A stretch of DNA of 64,000 nucleotides from positions 5,041,001 through 5,105,000 of the forward strand of contig NZ_CP114909.1 in the NCBI RefSeq assembly GCF_027497355.1. The letters run 5' to 3'. Source of the DNA: Micromonospora sp. WMMA1947. Lineage in GTDB: Bacteria; Actinomycetota; Actinomycetes; Mycobacteriales; Micromonosporaceae. Below, in pieces: positions 24,316-32,485 of the stretch. Below the pieces are notes generated by a model. That model did no database searches, was not told the DNA's origin, and saw nothing but the letters and a program-made list of their open reading frames with translations. The translations under genes and the position numbers were made by a program. Every line of letters begins with the position of its first letter. Position 1 is the stretch's first letter.

Positions 24316-24786
24316 TCAGCGGCGCCACCAGCGCCGACGACGGCGCGGGCGGGCTGACGTGGCGCGCTGCGGCTCCGGCGCCGTGACGACCGGCGCGGCG
24401 CGTTCCCGGTCGGCGCGCCAGCGGCGTACCGCCTCCTCGACGTTGACCGGGCGGACCACCACGCGTGGCCCGGTCGGGGTACGCAGCCAGGCCACCACCT
24501 CGGTGTTGAGTGCGGCCACGTACGAGCGGACGGCGTCCTCGGTGGGCAGGTCGCGCAGCTCGGCCGGAAGCTGTTCGATGCGGCGGCGCAGCTGCAACGG
24601 TGTGGGCAGCAGCAGGTCGGACGGGATCTGCTCGCGCTCCATGAAGCTGCGGATCCACCAGCCCTCGTCGTAGGGCATGTCGCGCCCCGGGATGGGCTTG
24701 CCCGCGCCCGGCAGGTTGTCGAACTCGCCGCGTTCCTGGGCCGAGCGGATCTGCGCCTCGACCGCGGCCTCCCAGCCTGTCGTCAC
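24316..24786 (-). CDS. DUF1992 (DnaJ-homologue C28-like) protein
   Basis: A 156-aa protein whose first 70 residues match DUF1992: EAAVEAQIRSAQERGEFDNLPGAGKPIPG with the invariant F-x-N-L-P-G-x-G-K-P, then ERE near residue 50. The rest is charged and ends in an arginine/tryptophan tail. Human DNAJC28 carries the same domain; its role is unknown. GTG 24786 is chosen over GTG 24795 because GGGAGG lies 8 bases upstream of it. The gene is convergent with the isomerase-like gene, 6 bases apart. Confidence 0.82.
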   Translation of the reverse strand: MTTGWEAAVEAQIRSAQERGEFDNLPGAGKPIPGRDMPYDEGWWIRSFMEREQIPSDLLLPTPLQLRRRIEQLPAELRDLPTEDAVRSYVAALNTEVVAWLRTPTGPRVVVRPVNVEEAVRRWRADRERAAPVVTAPEPQRATSARPRRRRRWWRR

Positions 24787-24918
24787 CGCCGTCACCTCCC
24801 GTACCCACGATAACCGCCACCGTCCGACAAGAGTCAGCGTCGCGCGGGGCCGGGCTGTTCCCGGGCGCCGGGCGGGGCCGCCGCGTAGCGTGCCCCGGGT
24901 ACGGAAAGGGGTGTCGGC

Positions 24919-25044
24919 GTGCGCGACTGGCTCATCGGTCTCGGGGTGGCGACGGTCGGTCTGATCGTGAGCTGGGCGGTGCTGGTGCTGCTCGACGCGT
25001 GGCCGGGTGAGCCACGGCTGCTGCTGCGTCTGCTCGGCTCCTGA
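24919..25044 (+). CDS. 41-residue single-pass membrane peptide
   Basis: The frame opens with GTG after AAAGGGG and encodes RDWLIGLGVATVGLIVSW and then AVLVLLDAWPGEP before a Leu/Arg tail and TGA. One transmembrane helix fills most of it, with a cytoplasmic-type RDW start. A -10-like TAGCGT is 26 bases upstream of the start. It is small, so a chance frame is possible, but the hydrophobic pattern and Shine-Dalgarno favour a gene. Function unknown. Confidence 0.5.
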   Translation: MRDWLIGLGVATVGLIVSWAVLVLLDAWPGEPRLLLRLLGS

Positions 25045-25068
25045 CCGCGGCCGCGGGCCGGCCCCGGG

Positions 25069-25605
25069 TCAGGCCAGGTGCCGGACGTGACGGTGGCCGT
25101 CCCGGGGGAAGGGCGCGCGGGCCGGCAGCACCTCGGCGAAGGCGTACCCGCTCTTCTCCGCCACCCGGCAGGAGGCCGGATTGTCGACCTGGTGCAGCAG
25201 CTCCAGGTGGGTCAGCCCGGCGGCGGCGAACCGGGCGAACGCCCACGCGGTGACCGCCTCCACCGCTCGCGGCGCGACGCCACGGCCGCGCGCCGGCGCG
25301 GCCGTCCAGTAGCCGACCTCGGCGGCCGGGCGGCCCGGGCGGACGTCCTTGAGCACGACGCAGGCCGCCACCCGATCCTCCTCCAGCACCGCGAACATGA
25401 ACCGGTGCCCGGCGGCCCACCCCTGGTGGCTGCGGCGCAGGAACAGCCGCGCCTGCGCCGGGCCGGTCACCGGATGCCTGGTCCAGGCCCGCAGCACCGG
25501 ATCCCGGTACGCCTCGATCAGCGCGTCGGCGTCGCCGTCGCGCCACGGGCGCAGCAGCAGGGCGGGCGCGGTCGCGGTGGCCGGCGCGGACAGCACGATC
25601 GACAT
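25069..25605 (-). CDS. GNAT (RimJ/RimL-like) N-acetyltransferase
   Basis: A 178-aa acetyltransferase of the RimJ/RimL group. LLLRPWRDGDADALIEAY is the typical opening, EVGYWTAAPARGRGVAPRAVEAV is the acetyl-CoA motif with R-x-R-G-V, and HLELLHQVDNPASCRVAEKSGYAFAEVLPA is the family's C-terminal signature. It may acetylate a protein N-terminus or a small amine. No obvious operon partner. Confidence 0.87.
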   Translation of the reverse strand: MSIVLSAPATATAPALLLRPWRDGDADALIEAYRDPVLRAWTRHPVTGPAQARLFLRRSHQGWAAGHRFMFAVLEEDRVAACVVLKDVRPGRPAAEVGYWTAAPARGRGVAPRAVEAVTAWAFARFAAAGLTHLELLHQVDNPASCRVAEKSGYAFAEVLPARAPFPRDGHRHVRHLA

Positions 25606-25673
25606 GCGACAAGTATCACCGCCACCGCGTCCGACGCCGACCCCTGCGGCGCCCCGAGCGCCCGCCGCAGCCT

Positions 25674-25738
25674 CCGGCGATCATGAAGTTGACTGCTGTC
25701 GGCGACCGATTTGTCGCCGCCAACCTCATGATCGCCGG
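25674..25738. repeat. 65-bp GATCATGA(A/G)GTTG inverted repeat element (second copy)
   Basis: The 18-base arms at 25674-25691 and 25721-25738 pair with one mismatch: GATCATGAAGTTG on the left, CAACCTCATGATC on the right. The centre has CGATTTGTC at the same offset as CGGTTTGTC in the copy at 14104-14170. It is intergenic, between two genes that diverge from it. Confidence 0.85.
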
Positions 25739-25827
25739 GGAACAAAGGGGGGCGGGGACAAAGCGGGAGCGGGGCGGGGGTGCGTGGGCGTAGGGTCCGG
25801 TGCACGGGCGGGGAACGGGGAGGCAGC

Positions 25828-26478
25828 GTGGTCACTGTCGGTGCGGTGATGGGAATCGGCCTGGTGGCGCTCGGTCTGGTGCTCACGCCCGGGCCGAACA
25901 TGGTCTACCTGGTGTCCCGGTCGGTGACCCAGGGCCGGCGGGCCGGGCTGGTGTCGCTGCTCGGTGTGGCGGCCGGTTTCCTGGTCTACCTGACCGCAGC
26001 GGTGGCCGGCATCGCCACCGTGTTCGTGCTGGTCCCGCCGCTGTACACGGCGGTGAAGCTGGCCGGTGCGGCGTACCTGCTGTGGCTGGCCTGGCGGACG
26101 CTGCGCCCCGGTGGCACGTCGGCGTTCACCCCGACGCCGCTGCCGCCGGACCGGCCCCGGCGCCTGTTCACCATGGGGCTGGTCACCAACCTGCTCAACC
26201 CGAAGATCGCCATCCTGTACGTGTCGCTGCTGCCGCAGTTCGTCGACCCGGCGCGCGGGCACGTCGCGGTGCAGAGCCTGCTGCTCGGCCTGACCCAGAT
26301 CGTCGTCGCGCTCACCGTGAACGCGCTGATCGTGCTCAGCGCCGGCTCGGTGTCGGCGTTCCTCACCCGCCGCCCGGGCTGGGCGCGTCTGCAGCGCTGG
26401 GTGATGGGCACCGTGCTGGCGGCGCTCGCGGTGCGGATCGCCGCCGACCGCTCCCGCGCCGCCGTCGCCACCCCCTGA
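25828..26478 (+). CDS. LysE/RhtB family amino acid exporter
   Basis: A 216-aa membrane protein with six predicted helices. The opening LVALGLVLTPGPNMVYLVSRS holds the family's GPN/GPD motif, followed by GRRAGLVSLLGVAAGFLVY; FTMGLVTNLLNPKIAILYVSLLPQF is the second signature. It should export an amino acid or derivative by proton exchange. GTG 25828 is chosen over an upstream in-frame start because GGGGAGG precedes it and the hydrophobic region starts there. Confidence 0.9.
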   Translation: MVTVGAVMGIGLVALGLVLTPGPNMVYLVSRSVTQGRRAGLVSLLGVAAGFLVYLTAAVAGIATVFVLVPPLYTAVKLAGAAYLLWLAWRTLRPGGTSAFTPTPLPPDRPRRLFTMGLVTNLLNPKIAILYVSLLPQFVDPARGHVAVQSLLLGLTQIVVALTVNALIVLSAGSVSAFLTRRPGWARLQRWVMGTVLAALAVRIAADRSRAAVATP

Positions 26479-26526
26479 CCGGGGTACGCGCCACGCCGTC
26501 AGCCCGCTACCGCCTCCGGGGCGGTG

Positions 26527-28521
26527 TCACGGGACCTCCTCGCGTACCACCGCCACGCCACCCGGCGCCACCGTCACCACGCCGTCGACCGTCGCGCCGG
26601 TGAGCATCTCGCACCCCGCGGCCGGCACCCGCTGCGGTTCGTCGGTGTGGTTGAGCAGGTAGAGCAGGCCGTCGTCGCGGCGTACCGCCTCGACACCCGG
26701 CGGCGCGCCCGGACAGGTGGGTGTCACACCCGCGAGCCCTGTTGCCTCGGTGAGCAGGTGCCGGTACGTGTCGTCGTCGAGGCGGGTGGAGACGTACCAG
26801 GCGTACGCGTCGCCGACGCGGTGCCGGGTGATCGCGGGCCGCCCGTCCAGCACTCCCCCGGCGTACGCGCTGACGGTCTCGGCGCCGGCCGGGTGCACCG
26901 TCTCCGACCAGATCCGGCCGGTCCCGCCGCCGCTCAGCGGCACGTGTTCGTCGTCGGCGAGGGGGTGGAACTCCTCCACCCGCACGCCGAGCAGGTCCCG
27001 GTACGCGCCCGGGTAGCCGCCGAGGCGTACCCGGCCGTGCTCGTCGGCGACGCCGCTGAGCCAGGTCACCAGCAGGTGCCCGCCGGCGTGGACGTGCCGG
27101 CGTACCCAGTCGACTGTGGCGTCCGACGCCAGGTAGAGAGCGGGGAGCACGAGCAGCCGGCAACCGTCGAGCGGGGCGCCGGGCGGCACCACGTCGGCGG
27201 TGACGTCCGCGTGCCAGAGGGCCCGGTGGGCGGCGGCCGCCTCGCCGGGGTGGTCGAGCCCGTCGCGGGGCATCCCCGGGTGCCGCAACGCCCAGCCGCT
27301 CGCCGCGTCGTACGCGATGGCCACCGCCGCCTCGACGCGGCCCGGCGCGGTCCCGGCGAGCCGGGCCAGCGCGGCGCCCAGGTCGGCGGCCTCGCGGAAC
27401 ACGCGGGTGTCCGCGCCGGCGTGCGACACCACCGCGGAGTGGAAGCGTTCCGCGCCGCCGGCCGGGGCGCGCCACTGGAAGAACATCACCCCGGCGGAGC
27501 CGCGTGCGACGTGGGCAAGGCTGTGCCGGGTCATCCGGCCGGGCTCCTTGGTGTGCATCCGCCCGGCGGTGTGGATCTGGTTGGGGGCGCTCTCCATCAG
27601 CAGCCACGGCCGCCCGGTGCCGTGACGGGCCCAGCCACGGGCGAGGTCGGCGGCGAACGCGGTCTGCTCCTCCGCGCCGGCACCGGTCGCGGACGGGTAG
27701 TGGTCGACCGCGACCAGGTCGACCTCGCGCGCCCAGCGGGCGTGGTCGACGGGCACCCAGTCGCCGAGCACGTAGTTGGTGGTGACCGGCAGCGCCGGGT
27801 TCGCCGCGCGCAGCAGGTCCCGCTGCTCGGTGTACGCGGACAGCAGCGTGTCGGACCAGAAGCGGCGGAAGTCGAGCAGCTGGCCGGGGTTGGCGAGATA
27901 TTGCGTGGCGCGGGGCGTGCCGATCTGCGCCCAGCCGGAGTAGTGCTGGCTCCAGAAGCTGGTGACCCAGGCGTCGTTGAGCGCGTCGAGGTCGCCGTAC
28001 CGGGTGGCCAGCCAGCGGCGGAACGCCGCCTCGGTGTGCGGGCAGTGGCAGGTGGTGCCGTACTCGTTGTGCACGTGCCACAGCGCCAGCGCCGGGTGGT
28101 GCGAGTACCGGGCGGCCAGCACCTCGGCGATGCTCCGCGCGGCGTCGCGGTACGCGGGCGCGGCGGCGCAGTAGGTGTCGCGGCTGCCGTGGGTCAGGCG
28201 GACGCCGTCGGCGGTGACCGGCAGCGCGTCCGGGTGGCGCAGCGAGAACCACGGCGGCGGCGACGCGGTGGGGGTGGCCAGGGCGGCCCGGATGCCGGCC
28301 GAGTGCAGCAGGTCCAGCACGCGGTCGAGCCAGTCGAGCGTGTACCGGCCGGGCGAGGGTTCCAGCCGGGACCAGGCGAACACCCCGACCGTGACGAGGT
28401 TGACCCCGGCGGCGCGCATCAGGGCGACGTCCTCGCGCCACACCTCGGGCGGCCACTGTTCCGGGTTCCAGTCCCCGCCGTAGCAGAGCGGACCGTCGTC
28501 CCACGGCGCTTTAGTTGTCAT
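26527..28521 (-). CDS. GH42 beta-galactosidase
   Basis: A 664-aa glycoside hydrolase family 42 enzyme that removes terminal beta-galactose. The acid/base Glu153 is in ALWHVHNEYG and the nucleophile Glu310 in WLLMESAPNQ. Cysteines near 118, 158 and 160 could form the family's zinc cluster, and GGDWNPEQWP is the family N-terminus. There is no signal peptide, so it acts in the cytoplasm. ATG 28521 is used; a strong promoter lies directly upstream. It is divergent from the GH31 gene. In this locus it would remove galactose from xyloglucan side chains; that role is inferred from neighbours. Confidence 0.92.
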   Translation of the reverse strand: MTTKAPWDDGPLCYGGDWNPEQWPPEVWREDVALMRAAGVNLVTVGVFAWSRLEPSPGRYTLDWLDRVLDLLHSAGIRAALATPTASPPPWFSLRHPDALPVTADGVRLTHGSRDTYCAAAPAYRDAARSIAEVLAARYSHHPALALWHVHNEYGTTCHCPHTEAAFRRWLATRYGDLDALNDAWVTSFWSQHYSGWAQIGTPRATQYLANPGQLLDFRRFWSDTLLSAYTEQRDLLRAANPALPVTTNYVLGDWVPVDHARWAREVDLVAVDHYPSATGAGAEEQTAFAADLARGWARHGTGRPWLLMESAPNQIHTAGRMHTKEPGRMTRHSLAHVARGSAGVMFFQWRAPAGGAERFHSAVVSHAGADTRVFREAADLGAALARLAGTAPGRVEAAVAIAYDAASGWALRHPGMPRDGLDHPGEAAAAHRALWHADVTADVVPPGAPLDGCRLLVLPALYLASDATVDWVRRHVHAGGHLLVTWLSGVADEHGRVRLGGYPGAYRDLLGVRVEEFHPLADDEHVPLSGGGTGRIWSETVHPAGAETVSAYAGGVLDGRPAITRHRVGDAYAWYVSTRLDDDTYRHLLTEATGLAGVTPTCPGAPPGVEAVRRDDGLLYLLNHTDEPQRVPAAGCEMLTGATVDGVVTVAPGGVAVVREEVP

Positions 28522-28584
28522 CCCGGCCAAAATAGGAACAGGTGAGAAGGAAAGTCAATGGCGTCGATCATTGACAGTTAGTTG
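28510..28584. promoter_or_regulatory. Divergent GH42/GH31 control region with TTAGTT boxes
   Basis: For GH42, AGTCAA (28553-28558, minus TTGACT) and AAATAG (28530-28535, minus CTATTT) are 17 bases apart, a near-consensus promoter. TTTAGTTG at 28510-28517 (inside the GH42 start) and GTTAGTTG at 28577-28584 flank it. The same core appears before the ROK regulator gene, so these boxes may be ROK operators. That last step is inference. Confidence 0.5.
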
Positions 28585-28636
28585 GGCTTCCAAAGAAACT
28601 GGCGGGACCGCCCGTGGACGCCGCGAGGAGACGCCC

Positions 28637-31000
28637 ATGCCGTACCGCCCGCCGCTGGTCCCGTACGAGACGTTCGTGGCCGACCCGCCCGACCTGCCGG
28701 TCCGCGCCCCCGGCGAGGAGGGCGCCGACGACGTGCTGCGGGCCACTGTGGCCGGGACCGACGCGCACGGGGTCACGCTCACCGCGACCTGCGCGTCCGG
28801 CCGCACGCTCGTCGCGCGCATCGAGGCCGCCGGGGACGGGATCATCCGGGTACGCCTCGCCGACGACCTCTCGGTCCGCAGCCGGTCCGCAGCCGCGCTG
28901 ACGCTGGTCCACCCGCAACCGCACCCGGCCACCGTGACCGTCGACGGCACGCACGTGCGCGTCGGTGCCGGCGGCGTGGTCGCCGAGGTGCGCCTGGACC
29001 CGTGGGAGCTGTGCTTCCGCACCCCGGACGGGCGGCTGCTGCTCGCCTCCGACGCCGGTACCCGGGACATCAGCGGCCGGCGCCGGACGCTGCCGCTGGG
29101 CCGCTCCACAGTCGACGGCGAGCCGGTCGCCTGGCACGAGAGCTTCGTGGCGCCGGGCGACGAACGGTTCGCCGGCTTCGGTGAGAAGTTCACGCCGCTG
29201 GACAAGCGCGGCCAGCGGCCGCTGATGTGGAACTTCGACGCCTTCGGCGGGGAGTCCGACCGGTCGCACAAGAACGTGCCGTTCTACCTGTCCGACCGGG
29301 GCTACGGCGTGCTTGTCGACAGCGGGCTGCCGGTGCAGTTCGACGTGTGCGCGAGCACCCACAGCAGCGTGCAGATCCTCGTCCCGGACGACCTGCTCGA
29401 CTACTACGTGCTCGCCGGACCCGCCCCGGAGCGGGTCCTCGACCGGCTCGACGCGCTGACCGGGCGGCCGTACCTGCCGCCGCGGTGGGCGTTCGGCGCG
29501 TGGATCTCGTCCGGCTTCTTCCCGGACAGCCAGCAGCGGGTGCTGGAGCGGGCCCGGCGCCTCCGCGAGCGGTACGTCCCCTGCGACGTGCTGCACCTGG
29601 ATTGCTACTGGCAGGTCGCCGGGCACTGGTCGGACCTGCGCTGGGACACCGACGCCTTCCCCGACCCGGACGGCATGCTCAAGGACCTCACCGAGCAGGG
29701 CTTCCGGGTGTGCCTGTGGATGAACCCGTACCTGATGACCGGCAGCCCGCTCTACGCCGAGGCCGAGGCCGCCGGGTTCTTCCTGCGGCACCCCGACGGC
29801 GGCACGTACGTCGCCGACACCTGGCACGGCAGCTACCCGGCGGGCGCCATCGTGGACCTCACCAACCCGGCCGCGGTGCGCTGGTTCCAGGGCCTGCTGC
29901 GGCCGCTGCTGGCGCAGGGCGTCGCGGTGTTCAAGACCGACTTCGCCGAGGGCGTACCCGCCGACGCGCTCGCCCACAACGGCATGACCGGCGTGGAACT
30001 GCACAACGTGTACGCGCTGCTGTTCAACGACGCGGTCGCCGACGTCACCGAGGAGGTGGCCGGGCACCGCACCGTGTGGGCGCGCTCGTCGTACCTGGGC
30101 GGGCAGCGGCACAGCGCCCAGTGGAGCGGCGACGTCAACGCCACCTGGCCCGGCATGGCCAGCACGCTGCGCGGCGGCCTGTCCCACGGGCTGTCCGGGG
30201 TGCCGTTCTGGAGCCACGACACCGGCGGCTTCCACGGCACGCCCGAGCCGGACCTGTATGTGCGCTGGACCCAGTTCGGCGCGCTGTCCCCGCTGGTGCG
30301 GCTGCACGGCACCACCAGCCGCCTGCCGTGGGAGTTCCCGCCCGAGGCGGAACGGCACGCGGTGGACGCGTTGCGGCTGCGCTACCGGCTGCTGCCGTAC
30401 CTCTGGTCGGCGGCCGTGGCGAGCGCCCGCACCGGCGGCCCGATGATGCGGGCGCTGCTCGTCGACACCCCGGACGACCCGGTCGCCTGGACCACCGACC
30501 TGCAGTACCGCCTCGGCCCCGATCTGCTGGTGGCGCCGGTGCTCGACCCCTCCGGCGAACGCGCCGTGTACCTGCCGGTGGGCGACGACTGGCTGGACGC
30601 GTACACCGGGCAGCGGCACCCCGGCGGCCGGCACCTGCGGGTGAGCGTGCCGCTGGACCGGCTCCCGCTGTACGTGCGCCACGGCGCGCTGATCCCCACG
30701 GTGGCGCCCGCGGCGACGGCCGGGACCGGCCCGTTCCGGGACGTGACGCTGGTGGCCTGGGGCGGCGTCGACGGCGTGAGCGTGGTGCGGGACCCCGACG
30801 GCGACACCACGATCACCGCCGTGCGCGACGGCGACACGCTGCGCGTCCGGGTGGACGGGCCGCTCGACGTACGGCAGGTGAGCGTGGTCGGGACGGACCC
30901 GCCGCGCCGGGTGGTGCTCGACGGCGAGCCGATCCCGGTCACGCCGTTCGCGCCGTGGTTCCCGGGCCGGGCCCACCCGGCCGGAATCGCGCCTATTTAG
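28637..31000 (+). CDS. GH31 alpha-xylosidase
   Basis: A 787-aa GH31 enzyme. The nucleophile Asp435 lies in VFKTDFAEG, the KTDF(G/A)E form that marks YicI-like alpha-xylosidases, and the acid/base Asp499 in AQWSGDVNATW. The N-terminal beta domain (about 1-260), the (beta/alpha)8 barrel (about 270-590) with CDVLHLDCYWQ, and the C-terminal beta domains are all present. No signal peptide is seen. ATG 28637 has GAGGAG upstream. It should release alpha-1,6-linked xylose, fitting xyloglucan oligosaccharides. It is followed by the ROK regulator gene on the same strand. Confidence 0.92.
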   Translation: MPYRPPLVPYETFVADPPDLPVRAPGEEGADDVLRATVAGTDAHGVTLTATCASGRTLVARIEAAGDGIIRVRLADDLSVRSRSAAALTLVHPQPHPATVTVDGTHVRVGAGGVVAEVRLDPWELCFRTPDGRLLLASDAGTRDISGRRRTLPLGRSTVDGEPVAWHESFVAPGDERFAGFGEKFTPLDKRGQRPLMWNFDAFGGESDRSHKNVPFYLSDRGYGVLVDSGLPVQFDVCASTHSSVQILVPDDLLDYYVLAGPAPERVLDRLDALTGRPYLPPRWAFGAWISSGFFPDSQQRVLERARRLRERYVPCDVLHLDCYWQVAGHWSDLRWDTDAFPDPDGMLKDLTEQGFRVCLWMNPYLMTGSPLYAEAEAAGFFLRHPDGGTYVADTWHGSYPAGAIVDLTNPAAVRWFQGLLRPLLAQGVAVFKTDFAEGVPADALAHNGMTGVELHNVYALLFNDAVADVTEEVAGHRTVWARSSYLGGQRHSAQWSGDVNATWPGMASTLRGGLSHGLSGVPFWSHDTGGFHGTPEPDLYVRWTQFGALSPLVRLHGTTSRLPWEFPPEAERHAVDALRLRYRLLPYLWSAAVASARTGGPMMRALLVDTPDDPVAWTTDLQYRLGPDLLVAPVLDPSGERAVYLPVGDDWLDAYTGQRHPGGRHLRVSVPLDRLPLYVRHGALIPTVAPAATAGTGPFRDVTLVAWGGVDGVSVVRDPDGDTTITAVRDGDTLRVRVDGPLDVRQVSVVGTDPPRRVVLDGEPIPVTPFAPWFPGRAHPAGIAPI

Positions 31001-31008
31001 TTTAAGCT
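30996..31008 (+). promoter_or_regulatory. TTTAGTTT box and -10 before the ROK gene
   Basis: TTTAGTTT (30996-31003) overlaps the GH31 stop and is followed by TAAGCT (31003-31008), a plausible -10. It resembles the TTAGTT boxes between GH42 and GH31 and may let the ROK protein control its own gene. Confidence 0.4.
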
Positions 31009-31048
31009 GTAGCCGAACCCACGGCCGGGCGCAGGAGGCGGGCAGTAC

Positions 31049-32245
31049 GTGATCAGCATCGACCGGCCGACGGCCGACCTCGGCGACGTGCGGGTGACCA
31101 ACCGGGCCGCGGTGCTCCGGCACGTGCGCCGGCACGCCCCCTGCTCCCGGGCCGACGTCGCCGCGCGCACCGGGCTGAACAAGGCCACCGTCTCCAGCCT
31201 GGTCGCCGAGCTGATCGAGCACGGCCTGCTGCGTGAGACCGGGCTGACCGAGAACCGCGTCGGCCGCCCGGCCACCATGCTCGTCCTCGACGGCTCCCGC
31301 TACGTCGGGCTCGGCCTGCGCGTCGGCGCGGACGAAATGGTCGCGGTCGCCGCCGGCCTCGGCGGCGACCCGGTGCTCACCTGGCGGCGCGCATTCCCCG
31401 CCGCCACCGCCGGCCCCGAGGAGACGGTGAAGGCGCTCGTCGCGCTGGTCCGGCGCGCCGTCACCCGGGTCGGCGCGGACCGCACGGTGCTGGGCCTGAC
31501 CGTGGCCGTGCCGGGGCTGGTGAACCCCGACGGCGACGTGCCGGTTGCCCCCGCGCTGGGCTGGCGCGGCGTGCCGCTGGCCGCGTCGGTGCGCCGCGCG
31601 CTGCGCGACCCCGGCTTCCCGGTCGCCGTCGACACCGAGGCCAACCTCGCCGTGCTGGCCGAGCGGCGGCACGGTCCGTACGCCGCCACGGCCGACCTGA
31701 TCCACCTGACCGGTGGCCCGTCGATCGGTGCGGGCCTGATCAGCGGCGGCCGGCTGCTGCGCGGCGGCCGGGGCTTCGCGGGCGAGATCGGGCACCTGCC
31801 CCTCGCCGCGGACGGCCCGCCCTGCGACTGCGGGCGGCGCGGCTGCCTCACCGCGCTGCTCGGCGTGGACGCGGTGATCGGCCGCCTGCTACCCGGCGAC
31901 GGGCCGGTCACCGACCACCTGCCGGAGATCGAACGGATCCAGGCCCTGGCCCGAGCCGGCGAGGAGCCGGTACGGACCGGGCTGACCGAGATCGGCCGGC
32001 TGCTCGGGCAGGCCGTGTCGGTCCTGTCCGGACTGCTCGACCCGGAGGTGGTGGTGGTCGGCGGGCACCTGGCGGCGCTCGCGCCGTGGCTGCTGCCGGC
32101 CGCCCACGCCGAACTCGCCGCCCGCACACCGGTCCCGCCCGGGGTGCGGCTGGAGGCCAGCACGCTCGGCTCGGCCGCCGGTGCGCTGGGCGGCGCCACC
32201 GCCGCACTCGCCACAGTGGAGGCGGGACGCCTGCCCGCCGGATGA
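31049..32245 (+). CDS. ROK family transcriptional regulator
   Basis: A 398-aa regulator of the NagC/XylR type. The N-terminal winged helix is at about residues 18-70 (NRAAVLRHVRRHAPCSRADVAARTGLNKATVSSLVAELIE). The ROK sugar-kinase-like domain follows, with the zinc motif CDCGRRGCL near residue 258 and HLTGGPSIGAGLI. Such proteins repress sugar genes until a sugar or sugar phosphate binds. It sits between GH31 and GH3 and is the likely regulator of the first half of the locus. A ribosome binding site (GGAGGCGG) precedes the GTG. Confidence 0.9.
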   Translation: MISIDRPTADLGDVRVTNRAAVLRHVRRHAPCSRADVAARTGLNKATVSSLVAELIEHGLLRETGLTENRVGRPATMLVLDGSRYVGLGLRVGADEMVAVAAGLGGDPVLTWRRAFPAATAGPEETVKALVALVRRAVTRVGADRTVLGLTVAVPGLVNPDGDVPVAPALGWRGVPLAASVRRALRDPGFPVAVDTEANLAVLAERRHGPYAATADLIHLTGGPSIGAGLISGGRLLRGGRGFAGEIGHLPLAADGPPCDCGRRGCLTALLGVDAVIGRLLPGDGPVTDHLPEIERIQALARAGEEPVRTGLTEIGRLLGQAVSVLSGLLDPEVVVVGGHLAALAPWLLPAAHAELAARTPVPPGVRLEASTLGSAAGALGGATAALATVEAGRLPAG

Positions 32246-32340
32246 CCCCTTGACCGCACCCGCCGGAAGGTGTCAACCTCGGTAGCGCCGCGTTCCGGGA
32301 CCGGGCAACCTGCGAAGCGGCGTGTTTTTCGGCGGTTGTC

Positions 32341-32350
32341 GAAGCGCTTC
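32341..32350. promoter_or_regulatory. GAAGCGCTTC operator (LacI type)
   Basis: This is a perfect 10-bp palindrome 136 bases before the GH3 start. Central CG-containing palindromes of this form are typical LacI-family operators. A second copy with the same core lies 81 bases downstream, and a LacI gene is encoded in the same operon. Confidence 0.65.
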
Positions 32351-32421
32351 ACCACCGCTCCGGGCCGACACCGCCGACCCCACCACCACCCCTTTTTCGC
32401 GTACGCGTCGCCGCATCACCG

Positions 32422-32453
32422 GCTCGTCCGTCGAAGCGCTTCGACGGACGAGC
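32422..32453. promoter_or_regulatory. 32-bp perfect palindrome centred on GAAGCGCTTC
   Basis: GCTCGTCCGTCGAAGC (32422-32437) is followed immediately by its exact reverse complement to 32453, with no spacer. The core GAAGCGCTTC (32433-32442) matches the other operator. It ends 32 bases before the GH3 start codon, so a bound LacI protein would block transcription and the RNA could form a long hairpin near the ribosome site. No other feature is seen in 32246-32485. Confidence 0.75.
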
Positions 32454-32485
32454 GGCGGCCCGAACGCCGACCGGAGGCGCCCGCC

